64,000 nt of DNA from Rhabditophanes sp. KR3021 (taxonomy: Eukaryota > Nematoda > Chromadorea > Rhabditida > Alloionematidae): NCBI GenBank assembly GCA_963281155.1, contig CAUJLY010000004.1, positions 4,774,001-4,838,000 on the forward strand, in the 5' to 3' direction. The notes beneath the pieces were generated by a model. The model had not been told where the DNA came from, made no database searches, and saw nothing but the letters and a program-made list of their open reading frames with translations. Below, in pieces: positions 12,201-22,526 of this stretch. The first letter of the stretch is position 1. Each line of letters begins with the position of its first letter. A program made the translations under genes and the position numbers.

Positions 12201-15200
12201 ATTTTACATCATAGTCCAGACAACAAACATGATGAAGAAGAATTGCCGCCGCCATCTCCAGAAAAATTAGGAGACGAGTCCCTTTGCAAAGACAATTTTT
12301 ATTCTGATCAAAAATGCAATCGCGATAATTGCCCAATATGCCTAGCAAAGCAAAAACGTAGTGGAAATGGTGAGAAGAAGAGAAAGATAACATCAATTAA
12401 TTTGGATGAAGTTTTTTCTGAAAATAAAGTGGCTGATTGTTGTGAAAGTGATTGGATTGGTAGCCTTATTAAAGCGAAAAAGAACCATGAAAACGATGAT
12501 AACATCAATTCAGTAAATTCGAAAGATGAAGTGGAAATAAATAATTCTGATATTTCCTTTGATAATCGAATTATCAGTGCTGGTGAAGATTTCGCAGGCA
12601 AAGACGTAAGATTTATTTAGAACGATTGTTTATAGCATTTATTTTTGTAGTGTTTAGAGATTGATCAAACTGAACAAGAGGGTATCATTACGCATCAAAA
12701 TAATGTTGATAATTCAAAAACCAACAACAAACAACAATCGCATAATGAGACTAGTTTTGAACATTACAATTCACACCCTATTAACAAAGCTTCAAACCCT
12801 AAAATTACAAAGATAGATCTGTCTCAAATTTTTGATGCGTCTGAAAAAAAATCAGATGTAGTTGACGAAGTTAATAAATCACCAATTAACAACTTGATTT
12901 TTTTTCGCGACCAAAGGAAGACTGATGAGCCTCGATCATGCAATAATGAAGTCAAGCAACAATCAGTGATTCATAACTTTGTCGATGATTTCTTGCAAAA
13001 TATTACCCAGACTGATTCAGATTTTAATGCTCTTAACCCTGAACAAAAAACAAGTAAAGATATCATGGTCAAAAAGAATAATTCAATTGAAGGCAAGTTA
13101 TATGATATCACAACTGAAGAAAAGACATTTTCAAATAACATCACATCTGAAGATAACTCATTTTCAAATAGTATCTCAACTAAAGAGAATTTATTTTCAA
13201 ATAGCTCTAAAAGCAAGAAAAATTCAATTCAAACGAATATTCAAAATGAAACTGATTTACCTCAAATAACCACAATGGAAGGTAATTTATTTAAGAATAC
13301 TTCTATGAATGATGAAGCACCTCTTAATAATGAGCCAGTTCGAAAAGAATCTACCGATCAAGAAATTGATTTTTCTTGGATAGTTGATATTGTAGAGCAC
13401 AACGAGTTTATAGCAAAGTCTGTTAATCCAACTACATTCCTTGAAACTTCTATTAGTAAAGAAAAAGAAATGGATCGAGCTATTGAAGGATATCAATGTG
13501 AGCCATATACTGTGATGGAAAATGTAATAGAAGAAGTTTCTCATGAGACAATTAAAAAATCCAATCAAACCCAACATTTATTAGAAGAAAAAAACAAATC
13601 AGTATGTGAAAGTTATGATTTATCAGAAACTGAAGCAGAGTCTACCCCACAATTAAGTGATCGAAATCCTATTAAAAAAGAATCTATAGACTTTCCCTCC
13701 CTAAATTATGGGTCGACGCCTGAATACTGGAACAATGAAAGCCAAAGTAATGGAAGTGTTGGAAAATGTCAAAGTGTAACTCATCCTTTACTTTACACTC
13801 CTTCACTACAAGAAAAGAGTCCTTCCTATAAATCTGATCAAAGTGAGTTGTCATTTAAATCAAAAAATTCGTTTGTAGAAGAAACGTTTGATGTGCAATT
13901 ACATACTATCATTTTAGGCGAAACAACTAATGACAACAAAAATGAATCTGGATCATTAAGTGAAACTGAAATTCCATTTGAAGTATCAAATGACAGTTAC
14001 GGTCGAAGATTTAAAATTCATGACTCCAAGAATGGAACTATATTAAAATCTCCACAGAGTGTAGTTGAAAAGAAGATAAAGCGGAAAAATCAAGATTATC
14101 CGGTAGACGATTCGAAAAGTTGTGACAGTGGATTTACGAGTGATAAAGACAAAAATGAATGGACCTTGGAAAGAAGACGCAATGAAATGGTAAGAAGCTT
14201 GTCTTTGAATCAAGAACATCATCATGCTGACAGCGATGAAGAAATGTCGAAAGATGACAATGAGAAAAACGACTGGACAAATGATTGGGAAAGAACAAGT
14301 TCATTCAGAAGCGTCAAAAAAACTAAAAGAGATAGAGGTCCGTCCATTAGTGAAGTAAAAAATGATATCAGTTCCATTGTAAAGTCGTCTAATCCAGAAG
14401 ATTCGACCAATCTGCCAGTTATTTGCACTGACACTGTCACAATTATTAAAAATAACCCAAAAATCAATTCAAGAACATATATTTTAAAAGACGTTCAGCC
14501 ATCTATGTCTGCTGAAAATGTATCATTCACAACAGGGTGTATTTTAACAGAAGATGGAATTTACGATGACACTGAATGTTCTGATTTATTAAAGGAATCA
14601 AGCCAAGATGGTGAGAACTACAATGTGGTATGGGATAAAAAAGTAGAATCTTTTTATACGACCAATGATACAACAGTTACAGATGTTAAATACCGCAAAG
14701 AATTTAGGAAAGATCTTTTGGTTAAAGACACCGAAGAAATTGTAACTAATGACATCATGCTGGATGTCAAAATGGTTCAAAAACATAGTGGCGAAGTAAC
14801 TGGGCATTATGTAGTAGAAGAAGATAATGATAATTCATTTATTACCGAATCGGATAGATCAAATAAAAATCCACTTAAAGTAACATTAACATGTCAAAGT
14901 TTGAAACATACTGAATTATTTACATCTGAATTATATATCCCACCAAATCAATCAAGTCCTACTAAAAATACTGATGATGAGTCTAAAAAGTTTGTTGTAA
15001 CACGATTTCTCTCAGCACCTGGTTATGAGAGAGCTGTTGTTTTGAAGCCTGATGAGAATGATTTATTATTATCGAAGAATAATGGCATGAGAGTAACGTA
15101 TGAAATTTTCAACCCTGTGGCAACAGATGGTAGTCGTTGGGAGAATAAAATCTATTTTGATAATCATACAAAAAACGATAACACACAAAGTTGGCATGTA

Positions 15201-15287
15201 AAATCCTTTGAAAAAAACGAATCAAATTCAAATCAAGCTGTTAATACGTTATTTTTAGATGTAAAAATAAGGTCTAAGCAGCACTAA
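9236..15287 (+). CDS. ACC-synthase/aminotransferase-like pseudoenzyme with about 1080-residue disordered tail
   Basis: Exons: 9236-9421, 9468-9764, 9893-9949, 9996-10076, 11309-11467, 11517-12605, 12651-15287, giving 1501 aa in one frame. Residues about 60-420 form a fold-type I PLP aminotransferase domain closest to ACCS/1-aminocyclopropane-1-carboxylate-synthase-like proteins: NPQTPTGGIFSIEELN, IIIDESDAM, DIGLPGLQFSLIY, and the C-lobe FGGHFIYFNI...GWFVLNLS. Key residues are missing. The family S-x-S-K-D-x-G reads SFNTDIG (Lys to Thr at the PLP site), the DExY tyrosine is Asp, and the GWFR arginine is Val, so it is probably not catalytic. The tail (from about 12000) is Ser/Asn/Glu-rich and low complexity. 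It has a CNRDNCPICL motif and repeated short L-x-x-(I/V)-F motifs. A dispersed-family copy lies antisense in intron 10077-11308. The function of the fusion is unknown. Confidence 0.85.
10163..10660 (-). pseudogene. Copy 2 of the dispersed family, in an intron of the aminotransferase-like gene
   Basis: An uninterrupted 157-codon reverse-strand frame (10163-10636) sits inside intron 10077-11308, antisense to the host. It includes HKCVASCSS followed by HHLQG, matching HKCTSCSS...HHLKK in the 16.3-17.1 kb copy. It ends in a helical stretch (DLIIKEIDAMKAV...). The frame is intact, but the flanks show no further conserved exons, so it is a fragment. No function can be assigned. Confidence 0.5.
10940..11260. 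repeat. Degenerate tandem duplication in intron
   Basis: Two similar segments of about 150 bp follow each other inside the intron. Compare cctataatctgaatacaaaa near 11052 with gactatagtctgaaaacaaa near 11204; both lead into poly-AT tracts. The copies have diverged considerably, and the boundaries are approximate. Confidence 0.4.
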
Positions 15288-15474
15288 TTCATTTTATATT
15301 ATATATTATTATAAAATAAACTTTTACGCCTTGTGTTTGCAACTAAATACTACAATATTTATAAGTGACCCCATTAAATTTCCACCTAAGCATTACCAAC
15401 ATTTCCTCTTGGTGCAACCACTTATTATCGTTATAACCGTGTGAGTATATGTCATATGCGATATGTGTAAGGTG

Positions 15475-15488
15475 GTTGCCATGGTAAC
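15475..15488 (+). promoter_or_regulatory. X-box (RFX/DAF-19 site) of B9D1
   Basis: The 14-mer GTTGCCATGGTAAC is a perfect inverted repeat that fits the RFX-family X-box consensus RYYNYYATRRNRAC. It lies 101 bases upstream of the B9D1 start codon, within the usual 60-250 bp window for ciliary genes in nematodes. RFX factors (DAF-19 in C. elegans) drive ciliary genes, including B9/MKS transition-zone components. Confidence 0.9.
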
Positions 15489-15588
15489 ATTTATTTAAAA
15501 TCAATTTACTCCTGGTCTTAAAATAGCGCATTCTTAGTGCTCTTATGACTATTTGCGTTAATGGTTATATATATTTATATTCAAGATA

Positions 15589-16204
15589 ATGGCTAAAAAT
15601 AAATCTTCTTTACTAATGACAGTAAATGGAATTATTCAGGAAGTTGTAGTAAGTTATTGCATTTGTCTTTATTTCTATAATTATTTTCAGTTCACTCAGG
15701 CAAAAAATGTTTACATAAAATATAGCTATGTATATGGACCAGATTGGAAGTTTATTAGTGGTTTAGAAGAAGGTATAAGTTGCTCGGGACATTGTAGCAG
15801 TAAGAACAATGAAATAGTCATAAATACCTTACTTCAAGCGACTTTTTCCTCAACCAATCCATTTAAATGGCCACAGATTGTAATCTCCTGTTATGGGTCA
15901 GATTTATTTGGACACGACATTATTTATGGTTATGGCTGTGTTCACTTACCAACTGTATCTGGTACATCTAAATTAACAATTCCATTGTTTGTTCCTCAAT
16001 CATCTTCAGGAATAAATAGAATAATGGGAGTATTAACTGGTAGGAGAGCTGAATTTATAGATCCTAGAGTAATAACATCTTTCGAAGGAAGAGAAATCAC
16101 AAGAGTAACAACGCAAGGTAGTCGTCTCCTTAATGACTCTAGCTAATTTTATTTTAGGTATGATTCAAAAACAATCAAAACGTTTATTAAAAAGGACATA
16201 TTAA
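15589..16204 (+). CDS. B9D1: B9 domain-containing protein 1 (ciliary transition zone)
   Basis: Exons: 15589-15648, 15691-16117, and probably 16158-16204, giving 177 aa. Component of the MKS/B9 (tectonic-like) complex that forms the gate at the base of cilia. Family motifs run in order along the B9 (C2-like) domain: YVYGPDWKFISGLEEGIS, FSSTNPFKWPQIVISCYGSD, YGYGCVHLPT, TIPLFVP, GRRAEFIDP and GREITRVTTQG. Without the last intron the protein would end at 16146 (171 aa, ...QGSRLLNDSS). With it, the end is ...QGMIQKQSKRLLKRTY. Neither tail resembles the usual FVTLxFNVVTK ending, so the C-terminus is short and unusual. An X-box precedes the gene. Orthology is firm; the last exon is uncertain. Confidence 0.92.
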
Positions 16205-16319
16205 AAGTGGACATAATATTACTTAAATTGTCATGCATGTTGCTGAAAACAATATGGGAGATTCTTTTTACAATTGATGGATGTTTCTTGTACATCACAT
16301 AACTAGGTTAACCAGAGGA

Positions 16320-17085
16320 GTTAATGTTTGCCAAAACATCTTCTAGATCCATAATAACTTAGTACTCGAGAGCAGGAGATTCATTTGAAGATAAGCTGTC
16401 AATAAAAACTGTCATCACATTTCTCTTGAATCTTAAGCTATCTATGATTGCAATGTCTTTATCATCAAGATGAATGAATCTGGAGTAGGGACGTTTAGCT
16501 TTACTAATATTGTCATCGAATCTCTTTTTGAAGTTGCCTGACACTCCACAGTAGAAGATTAGCTTCATAAACCGATAAAATGTTCGCATCTTAAGATTGA
16601 GATGAAAGACATGTCAATCAAAATATAAAGACTTTGTTCACCTATGGCAGTATTGCGGAACTTTTGATTACTTAATTCACTTTTAGCTATAACCACAAGT
16701 CAACATGAGTTAGCTTCATTTCTTCCTCAAAAGTCTTGGCAGCTTCACTTCTTATCTCAGAGAATTCTCTCTTTTTCAGATGGTGTGGGGAGCTATGAAA
16801 TGTACTACTACAACTTGTACATTTATGCTTGAGACCTGTCACAATAGATATTCCTTATTTGGATTTGCTTTCTTTGTGATCCTCCAAAGGCATTGATAAA
16901 GATAATCATCTAACATTTGCAAAGTCTCAGGATAGAAAAGATGGACAAACTCCGTGGCTTGGTTCGTTCCACTATTACTTAGTTCTGGACGGCTTTTGCT
17001 AATAGGATACTCCATAACAAAAGCCACATCTTTAGGAAACTTCTTTGTTGCGTAGATTATTCCCACACTACTCATTATTTTCCGG
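16320..17085 (-). pseudogene. Copy 3 of the dispersed family, intergenic
   Basis: The reverse strand holds an open stretch 16839-17075 (MSSVGIIYATKKF...). Next comes a finger segment near 16720-16840 (HKCTSCSSTFHSSPHHLKKR), then a 76-codon frame 16359-16589 with VRTFYRFMKLIFYCG, SRFIHLDDKD, VFIDSL and ESPALEY. The last part aligns by eye with [10 protein letters not shown]...VYIDDL...QAPGLEC in the 28.4-30.5 kb copy. Intervening stop codons and frame changes make it a pseudogene unless undetected introns exist. Confidence 0.6.
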
Positions 17086-17292
17086 TTTCATCTTTAACTT
17101 ATCAATTTGAGTGAGGTATAAATATGTATTTATAATTGACGAGGCTAATTTAAACATCGAGCAAAACGCTTTTCAATCAACAACATTTTATTCTAATAAA
17201 CATACAAGTTGAATTGTCATGGTGACATAAATACTTTAAAAAATACACTAAATATATTTAAAATCAAAAATAAGTACATTCAATTAATTTCA

Positions 17293-17685
17293 ATGTCAGG
17301 TATTTGCAAATTATCTTTCAATGTCATATTAAATAATACGAAGAAATTTGGTTACGATATGATCCCAGCTACAATGTCAAAAATATCCGAATTTGTTTTA
17401 CCAGATCTATCAGCTAATTTTGAAAAAGCTGCGAAAGTTGAAGAACCAACAAGGCCACAATTAAAAGCAATAAACGAAGACGAAGATTCAGAAGATGGTA
17501 TTGGAGGTGATGAAAGTTCGGTCAATGAACTTGCAACTTTAAAAAGCATAACCGATTATAATGAAGGAGATTCAGTTGCAGTATCAAATGAATCAATTAC
17601 GTCTCAAGATCAAGCATCTACCTCAAAAAGAACGAATTTTAAAGAACTTTTTAAAAAAGATGTAAAAAAGAAAGAAGCGTCATAA
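17293..17685 (+). CDS. Small acidic, probably disordered protein
   Basis: The best model is two exons, 17293-17299 and 17369-17685 (107 aa, MSATMSKISEFVLPDLSANF...). Donor is gtattt and acceptor atcccag. An unspliced reading from 17293 is also open. The middle is strongly acidic (NEDEDSEDGIGGDES), and the C-terminus is basic (FKELFKKDVKKKEAS). No domain is recognised. The motif N-F-K-E-L-F-K-K-D-V resembles N-L-E-D-I-F-K-K-D-V in the tail of the upstream aminotransferase-like protein. The 3' end is convergent with endoplasmin, with only about 50 bases between stop codons. Confidence 0.55.
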   Translation: MSGICKLSFNVILNNTKKFGYDMIPATMSKISEFVLPDLSANFEKAAKVEEPTRPQLKAINEDEDSEDGIGGDESSVNELATLKSITDYNEGDSVAVSNESITSQDQASTSKRTNFKELFKKDVKKKEAS

Positions 17686-17737
17686 TTTTTTTAACTTTTT
17701 ATTAAAACATAATTTAAACTTTAATAAAACAAAAAAC

Positions 17738-20459
17738 TCAGAGTTCATTATGTAGTGGATCGGTGCACTGATCACTGTTTGCTCCAGAACAACTTTTTTC
17801 TTTATCTCCTTCCTTTACTTCTGTCTCGACAATTTTTTCTTCAGCAGTATCAGAAGTTTCTTCGGTTATTTTATCGGAATTTTCATCCAACTGTTCTTGG
17901 TCTACAGTTTCCTTGTCTTCAATTTCGGCATCAGATTGGGCATCAAGGGAGACATTTAAGTTTTTGCGAACTGACTCCTCGATTCTAGCAGCAAATTCAG
18001 ATGGGCTATTGATAATGTATCTAGAAGCAAATTTGGCAGTGTCTGAAATCAAGAAAGCATTCTTGTTGATGAGATCTTCCTTTTCCGGATTTTGTTCATT
18101 GACCAATTTAAGCAATTCCTTAATAACAGGGTGGCCAGCATTAATTTCATACGTAAGTCTCATTTCCTTCAAATGCTGATCAACAATCTCCTTGCTAATA
18201 ACTTCGTGAGCACGTAACAACTTAGCACGATGCCCGGAGATTCCGTAGTGATGAGTAACGTAAGCTGAGGCGGACTTGTGAAGTCTCTTTGAGATAGCAA
18301 TATTGGTAACTTCGGGAGTGACAATATTCTTTTTGAAATATTCAATCAGAGGCTTGAATTCTTCTTCCTTGGCTTTGAAGTCAACATCTCGGAGTTTAGA
18401 TAGTCCTTGAACACTTGAATCAAACGCAAGGTTAGCAAAGTTGATTTTGCCAAAAGATTGGAGATGAACAAGAACGGTTTCATCAATTGGATCAGTTAAG
18501 TAAACTACTTCGAATCCTTTTCTTGTAACTGTTTCGAGAAGTGGAGAAGCTTTAACTTCGTCAATCGATTCGCCAGAAAGGAAGTAAATCTTGTCTTGCC
18601 CTTTTTTCATGCGTGCTACATAGTCGCCTAAAGAAGTCATATTTTCTCCATTTGAACTAGAATATCTTAGGAGTTTAGCAATTTTCATGGCATTGGGAGT
18701 ATCCTCCATAACTCCAGTCTTTAGTTTACGGGAAAATTTCTTGTAAAACTCTAGAAAGTCTCCTTCCCCCAGTTTAGCAATCATTTCCAAAACCTTGCGA
18801 ATGATTTTCTTTTTAATCAAACGAAGAAGTTTAGAGGTTTGCAAAATTTCACGAGATACATTCAAAGGAAGGTCATCAGAATCAATCATACCAGCAATGA
18901 ATGACAAGTAACGTGGAAGAAGTTCAACAAAATGGTCGGTGATGAAAACACGTCTTACATAAAGTTTAAAATACTTAGTCACTTCGATGGCTCCTTCTTT
19001 TGGATTTTCATTGAGATCAGGTGGAATATACAGAATACTTTTGAATGAGACGTCGCCTTCGGTGTGAAAGTGAATTTTTCCAAGAGCTTTTTGTCCACTT
19101 TTGTAGATGGTTTCAAAGAATTGTTGGTACTCTTCGACACTAACATTACTGACTTTTTTCAACCAAATTGGCTTAACATTGTTGAGTTTCTTCCATTTGT
19201 AATGGACAATATCATTTTTGTCTTCCTCAACATTACCCTCAGCAAGTTTCTTTTGAAGTTTTTCTCTTTCCATTTCAACTACTCGTCGATATTGAAGAAT
19301 ATCAAAGTGGATAAATCTTGAGTACGTAGAAACAAGTTCAAAGAGAAGGTGATTATCAGTGAAATCCTTGATATTGTTTCTTAAGTACAATGTAATCTCC
19401 GTTCCTCTTCCAAGGGGCGAGCCATCCTTATCTTCAGAGATTGTAAAGCTTGAAGAATCAGAAATCCAAATGTATTGACTGTCATTGTTGTGCTTAGTAC
19501 GAACCATAACTTTGTCAGCGACTAAGTACACAGAATAAAACCCTACTCCGAATTGCCCAATTAGGTGACTGTGTTCCTCTTTGTTTGAGGAGTTCATCAT
19601 TTTTTCAAAGAAACTGGAAGTACCAGACTCGGCAATCGTACCTAAGTTTTTAATCAAATCGTCTTTGGTCATACCTATTAAGTAAATGTTATTAACAAAT
19701 GTCAAAAAATTTAAAATTTGTAACAATAATCTAAATATAGCATATCAATACTGTTCAGAACTTTTTTCATGGACATTTTTACTAATATTAACAAACTTTA
19801 ATGAGTCTATTTCTAAAACATTTTGTTTTGGTCAACATAAATCACGAGTTCGAAAAGGAACTTTCGAAAACATTTAAAGGCGATTAATTTGGGGGAAAAT
19901 TACCTATTCCTGTGTCAGTAATAGTGATGGTCTTTCCTACAGGATCAGATTTGATTTTGATATTAAGATCTTTATTAGACTTCAATTGGCCTGGTTGTTG
20001 AATTGAGACGAAACGGATCTTATCCAAGGCATCAGCAGCATTAGAGATCAACTCACGGAGGAAAATTTCTTTGTTTTTGTAAAGGGAGTTCACAATAAGC
20101 TTCATCATGCGAGCGATTTCAGCTTGGAATTGGTAACGTTCGGCTTGGCTTTCAATTTTATCAACAGCTTCACGAGTCAAAGAAGCATCAGGAGTGATAT
20201 CAAATAATACATCATTGTCAGTTGGTAGATCGGTCTTGGAGGCGTAAGCTGGAAGATCAGTTCTGGGGTCATCAGCTGGAAGATTAGTTTTGGAGACATC
20301 GTCACTGACAGGTGAAACTCCTTCTACTAGAGGCTCACTGACCGCAGTTGTTTCTTTGCAGAAGATAACTAAAAATTACAAATGAGATTAATATTAGACA
20401 AGTCAAACCTTACCTGGAGATGCGATGAATAGTAATAACAAATATTTTAACGGCAACAT
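17738..20459 (-). CDS. HSP90B1: Endoplasmin / GRP94 (ER HSP90 chaperone)
   Basis: ER-lumen HSP90 that folds secreted and membrane clients with ATP. Exons (reverse): 20459-20414, 20368-19904, 19674-17738, giving 815 aa. The N-terminus MLPLKYLLLLFIASP is a signal peptide. The ATPase domain shows RELISNAADALDKIR, DTGIGMTKDDLIKNLGTIAESGT and GQFGVGFYSVYLVAD. The middle domain shows LPLNVSREILQ. An acidic C-terminus ends in HNEL, a KDEL-type ER retrieval signal. An Asp/Pro-rich repeat segment (DLPAYASKTDLPTD) near residues 40-65 is lineage-specific. The start is the only Met before the signal peptide. A TATA box and an XBP1-type UPR element lie just upstream, consistent with induction by ER stress. 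Confidence 0.96.
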
Positions 20460-20514
20460 AATTGTGTTGTAATTTTATTTCAAATGAAATACAAAATGGC
20501 AATTAAAGATATGG

Positions 20515-20522
20515 TATATATA
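20515..20522 (-). promoter_or_regulatory. TATA box of endoplasmin
   Basis: Reverse-strand TATATATA lies 56-63 bases upstream of the endoplasmin start codon. That is a fitting distance for a core promoter with a short 5'UTR. Confidence 0.6.
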
Positions 20523-20543
20523 GCAAGTCTACAAGCATAGTCA

Positions 20544-20553
20544 TGACACGTCA
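20544..20553 (-). promoter_or_regulatory. Unfolded-protein-response element (XBP1-type) of endoplasmin
   Basis: TGACGTGTCA on the reverse strand contains the TGACGTG core of the XBP1/HAC1 UPR element. It sits about 22 bases upstream of the TATA box. GRP94 is a standard UPR target, so both motif and position fit. Binding is inferred. Confidence 0.65.
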
Positions 20554-20800
20554 TAACTCTAAAATTCAAATTTTGACTCGTTGTGGCAACTTGCATGCCA
20601 CATCATAATTAGGTGTTAATTACTATATTTTTAGATTTAGTGGTACTAAAAATAATAATACGTTTTTCCCAATTATAGAAGAATGATACCAGTTTGTATC
20701 TTTTCAAAAAAACATAAACAACAATAAATACTTATTCTTTAAAAGATTTTTATAAACAACAAAGTCAACCATTAACAACGAGAGCAGATTAACATCCAAT

Positions 20801-21862
20801 TTATTTCTTGGCCTTTTCAGGTTCAGAGACCTTGGTGATTGTTGCTTGACGTTTTTCAACCATACGGACTTCACGACGCTTACGGTTTTCCTTGGCTTTA
20901 GCTTTGGCAGCTTGGACTTGGTCACTAAAAGTAGAAAGGTGATTAAAGGCAGTTTCTTAAGGGTTTAATTTGAATGATTTGTACTCAGCATGGTCTGTCC
21001 CACTAGTCATTGCTTCGACGAAGCTATAGCGCGAGCTGGAATATACTGAATTGAATCGGGCAACCTTGTGGAAGCCACACAATTGTAGATAATATTCGAC
21101 ATTGCAACAATTGAGCTATGAGATTGAACTCACACCCGAACGTGCAAACGAAACAAGTTCCGTTATTATATGTCGGAGTTAAAAAAATTTTAATAAGAAG
21201 GCAAACGTACACAAGTTGCTTAGCACGAACATTCTCGGCCTTCTTCTTGAAAATATATTCTTGAAGATTTCTCTTGTTCTTGAAGGCATTACCCTTGGCG
21301 CGGAGGTAAAGTTCTTGGTACAAGTGCTTGTCGATTCTTCCGGCATCACGGTACTTCTTGAGTAAATGTCTCAAAACACGGATACGACGAACCCAGAGGA
21401 CCTTTTCAGGCATACGAGCGTTGGCGGTACCGATACGTTTACCGAGTCCACAATGTCTTCCCTAAAAGATGGAATCATACAAATACAACCAAATTAAGGG
21501 TAAAGCGTACCTTTCTGCGGGCTTCTTGGTACTTACGGGCACGGAAGCGAGAATGGACAACGGTTGGCTTCTTAATGACAAGACCATCCTTGACGAGTTT
21601 GCGTACATTAGCGCGGGAATTAGCGGAGCTGATTTCAGTAGCTTCATTTGGGTCGAGCCATACTCTTCCCTTTCCGCATTTAAGTACGGAAGCAGCGAGT
21701 CTTTTTTGGAGTGAAAGATTACTAAAATACAATAAAATTAATTTTAAATATCAAAAATTTGGCAAAAAAATTAAGCTCAAAATTTTAAATAGTCTCAAAT
21801 AGGACATATTTTTTAATTTTAAAACCGGCATTTTACCATTAAAAACACAATACTTACCTCAT
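20801..21862 (-). CDS. RPL19: 60S ribosomal protein L19 (eL19)
   Basis: Large-subunit ribosomal protein. Exons (reverse): 21862-21858 (only ATGAG), 21721-21511, 21461-21211, 20924-20801, giving 196 aa, the same length as in other animals. Motifs: [76 protein letters not shown], and a basic tail ([20 protein letters not shown]). The true tail frame begins GT|TGACCAAG, giving [10 protein letters not shown] five-base first coding exon just after the start is typical of ribosomal protein genes. Intron 20925-21210 is unusually rich in GC for this window and may hold an RNA gene. Confidence 0.95.
20925..21210 (-). ncRNA. Possible structured RNA (snoRNA-like) in RPL19 intron 3
   Basis: This 286-bp intron has clearly more G+C than other introns here. 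It carries nested inverted repeats: ATGTCG 21170-21175 with CGACAT 21097-21102, and AGTTC 21156-21160 with GAACT 21126-21130. Introns of ribosomal protein genes often host snoRNAs. I could not identify firm C/D or H/ACA boxes, so this is only a candidate. Confidence 0.25.
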
Positions 21863-22526
21863 TTTTTTGTCCAACAGTTACAGAACTTGGAAACTACAAC
21901 AGAATGTGTAGAAAGTACTCGACTCCAAGGCAAATAATCTCATAGCGAAATAGAAAACCTGCACATCATAAGTTTTAAATAATGACCTGTGAGGGCGACA
22001 TTCCAATGCAATTTTAATTTGTTTGCAATACACTTCAAATATTTTTTTGATCAAATAATAACGTTGGTGAACCACTTTCACAAAAATAATCATCTTTATA
22101 TATCAATTTTTGGTAGAAAAATCATGCTGTGCAACAACACATTTGAAGTTCTTTTAATTTTTATGTCAAAGTCATGTGACAGATAAAGTTAATTTTGGCA
22201 GTTGATATATGATCCGCATAAAATGCCTTATTATTTATTCATTATCATATTCTATTTGCAAACATATTAAATTACACAATTAAGTATTCATGATGCGATA
22301 CAATAATATACTGATAACATATGTGTATGTAGTCAGTTGAAGAATTTGCAAAGACACACATTTACTACAGTAAGTCTTGCAAAAGAAAAGTAAAGTAAAC
22401 AAGTGTACGCTCCACTTTGCCTCTCTTTACATCAATGTTAAATTTTTACTAAATTTAAAATATTTTAAAGTTATTTTCAATAAATTATGCTCTAAAATTT
22501 GCTATTAAAAGATTCAATTATTTAAG
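21863..22526. other. Intergenic region between divergent RPL19 and EMSY-like genes
   Basis: AT-rich sequence with no supported coding region. The part next to RPL19 is presumably its promoter. Short open frames on both strands look like chance. Confidence 0.45.

Noticed and set aside
19686..19877. Forward open frame within the endoplasmin gene
   Set aside because: It lies over an intron and exon of the reverse-strand endoplasmin gene and has no protein features.
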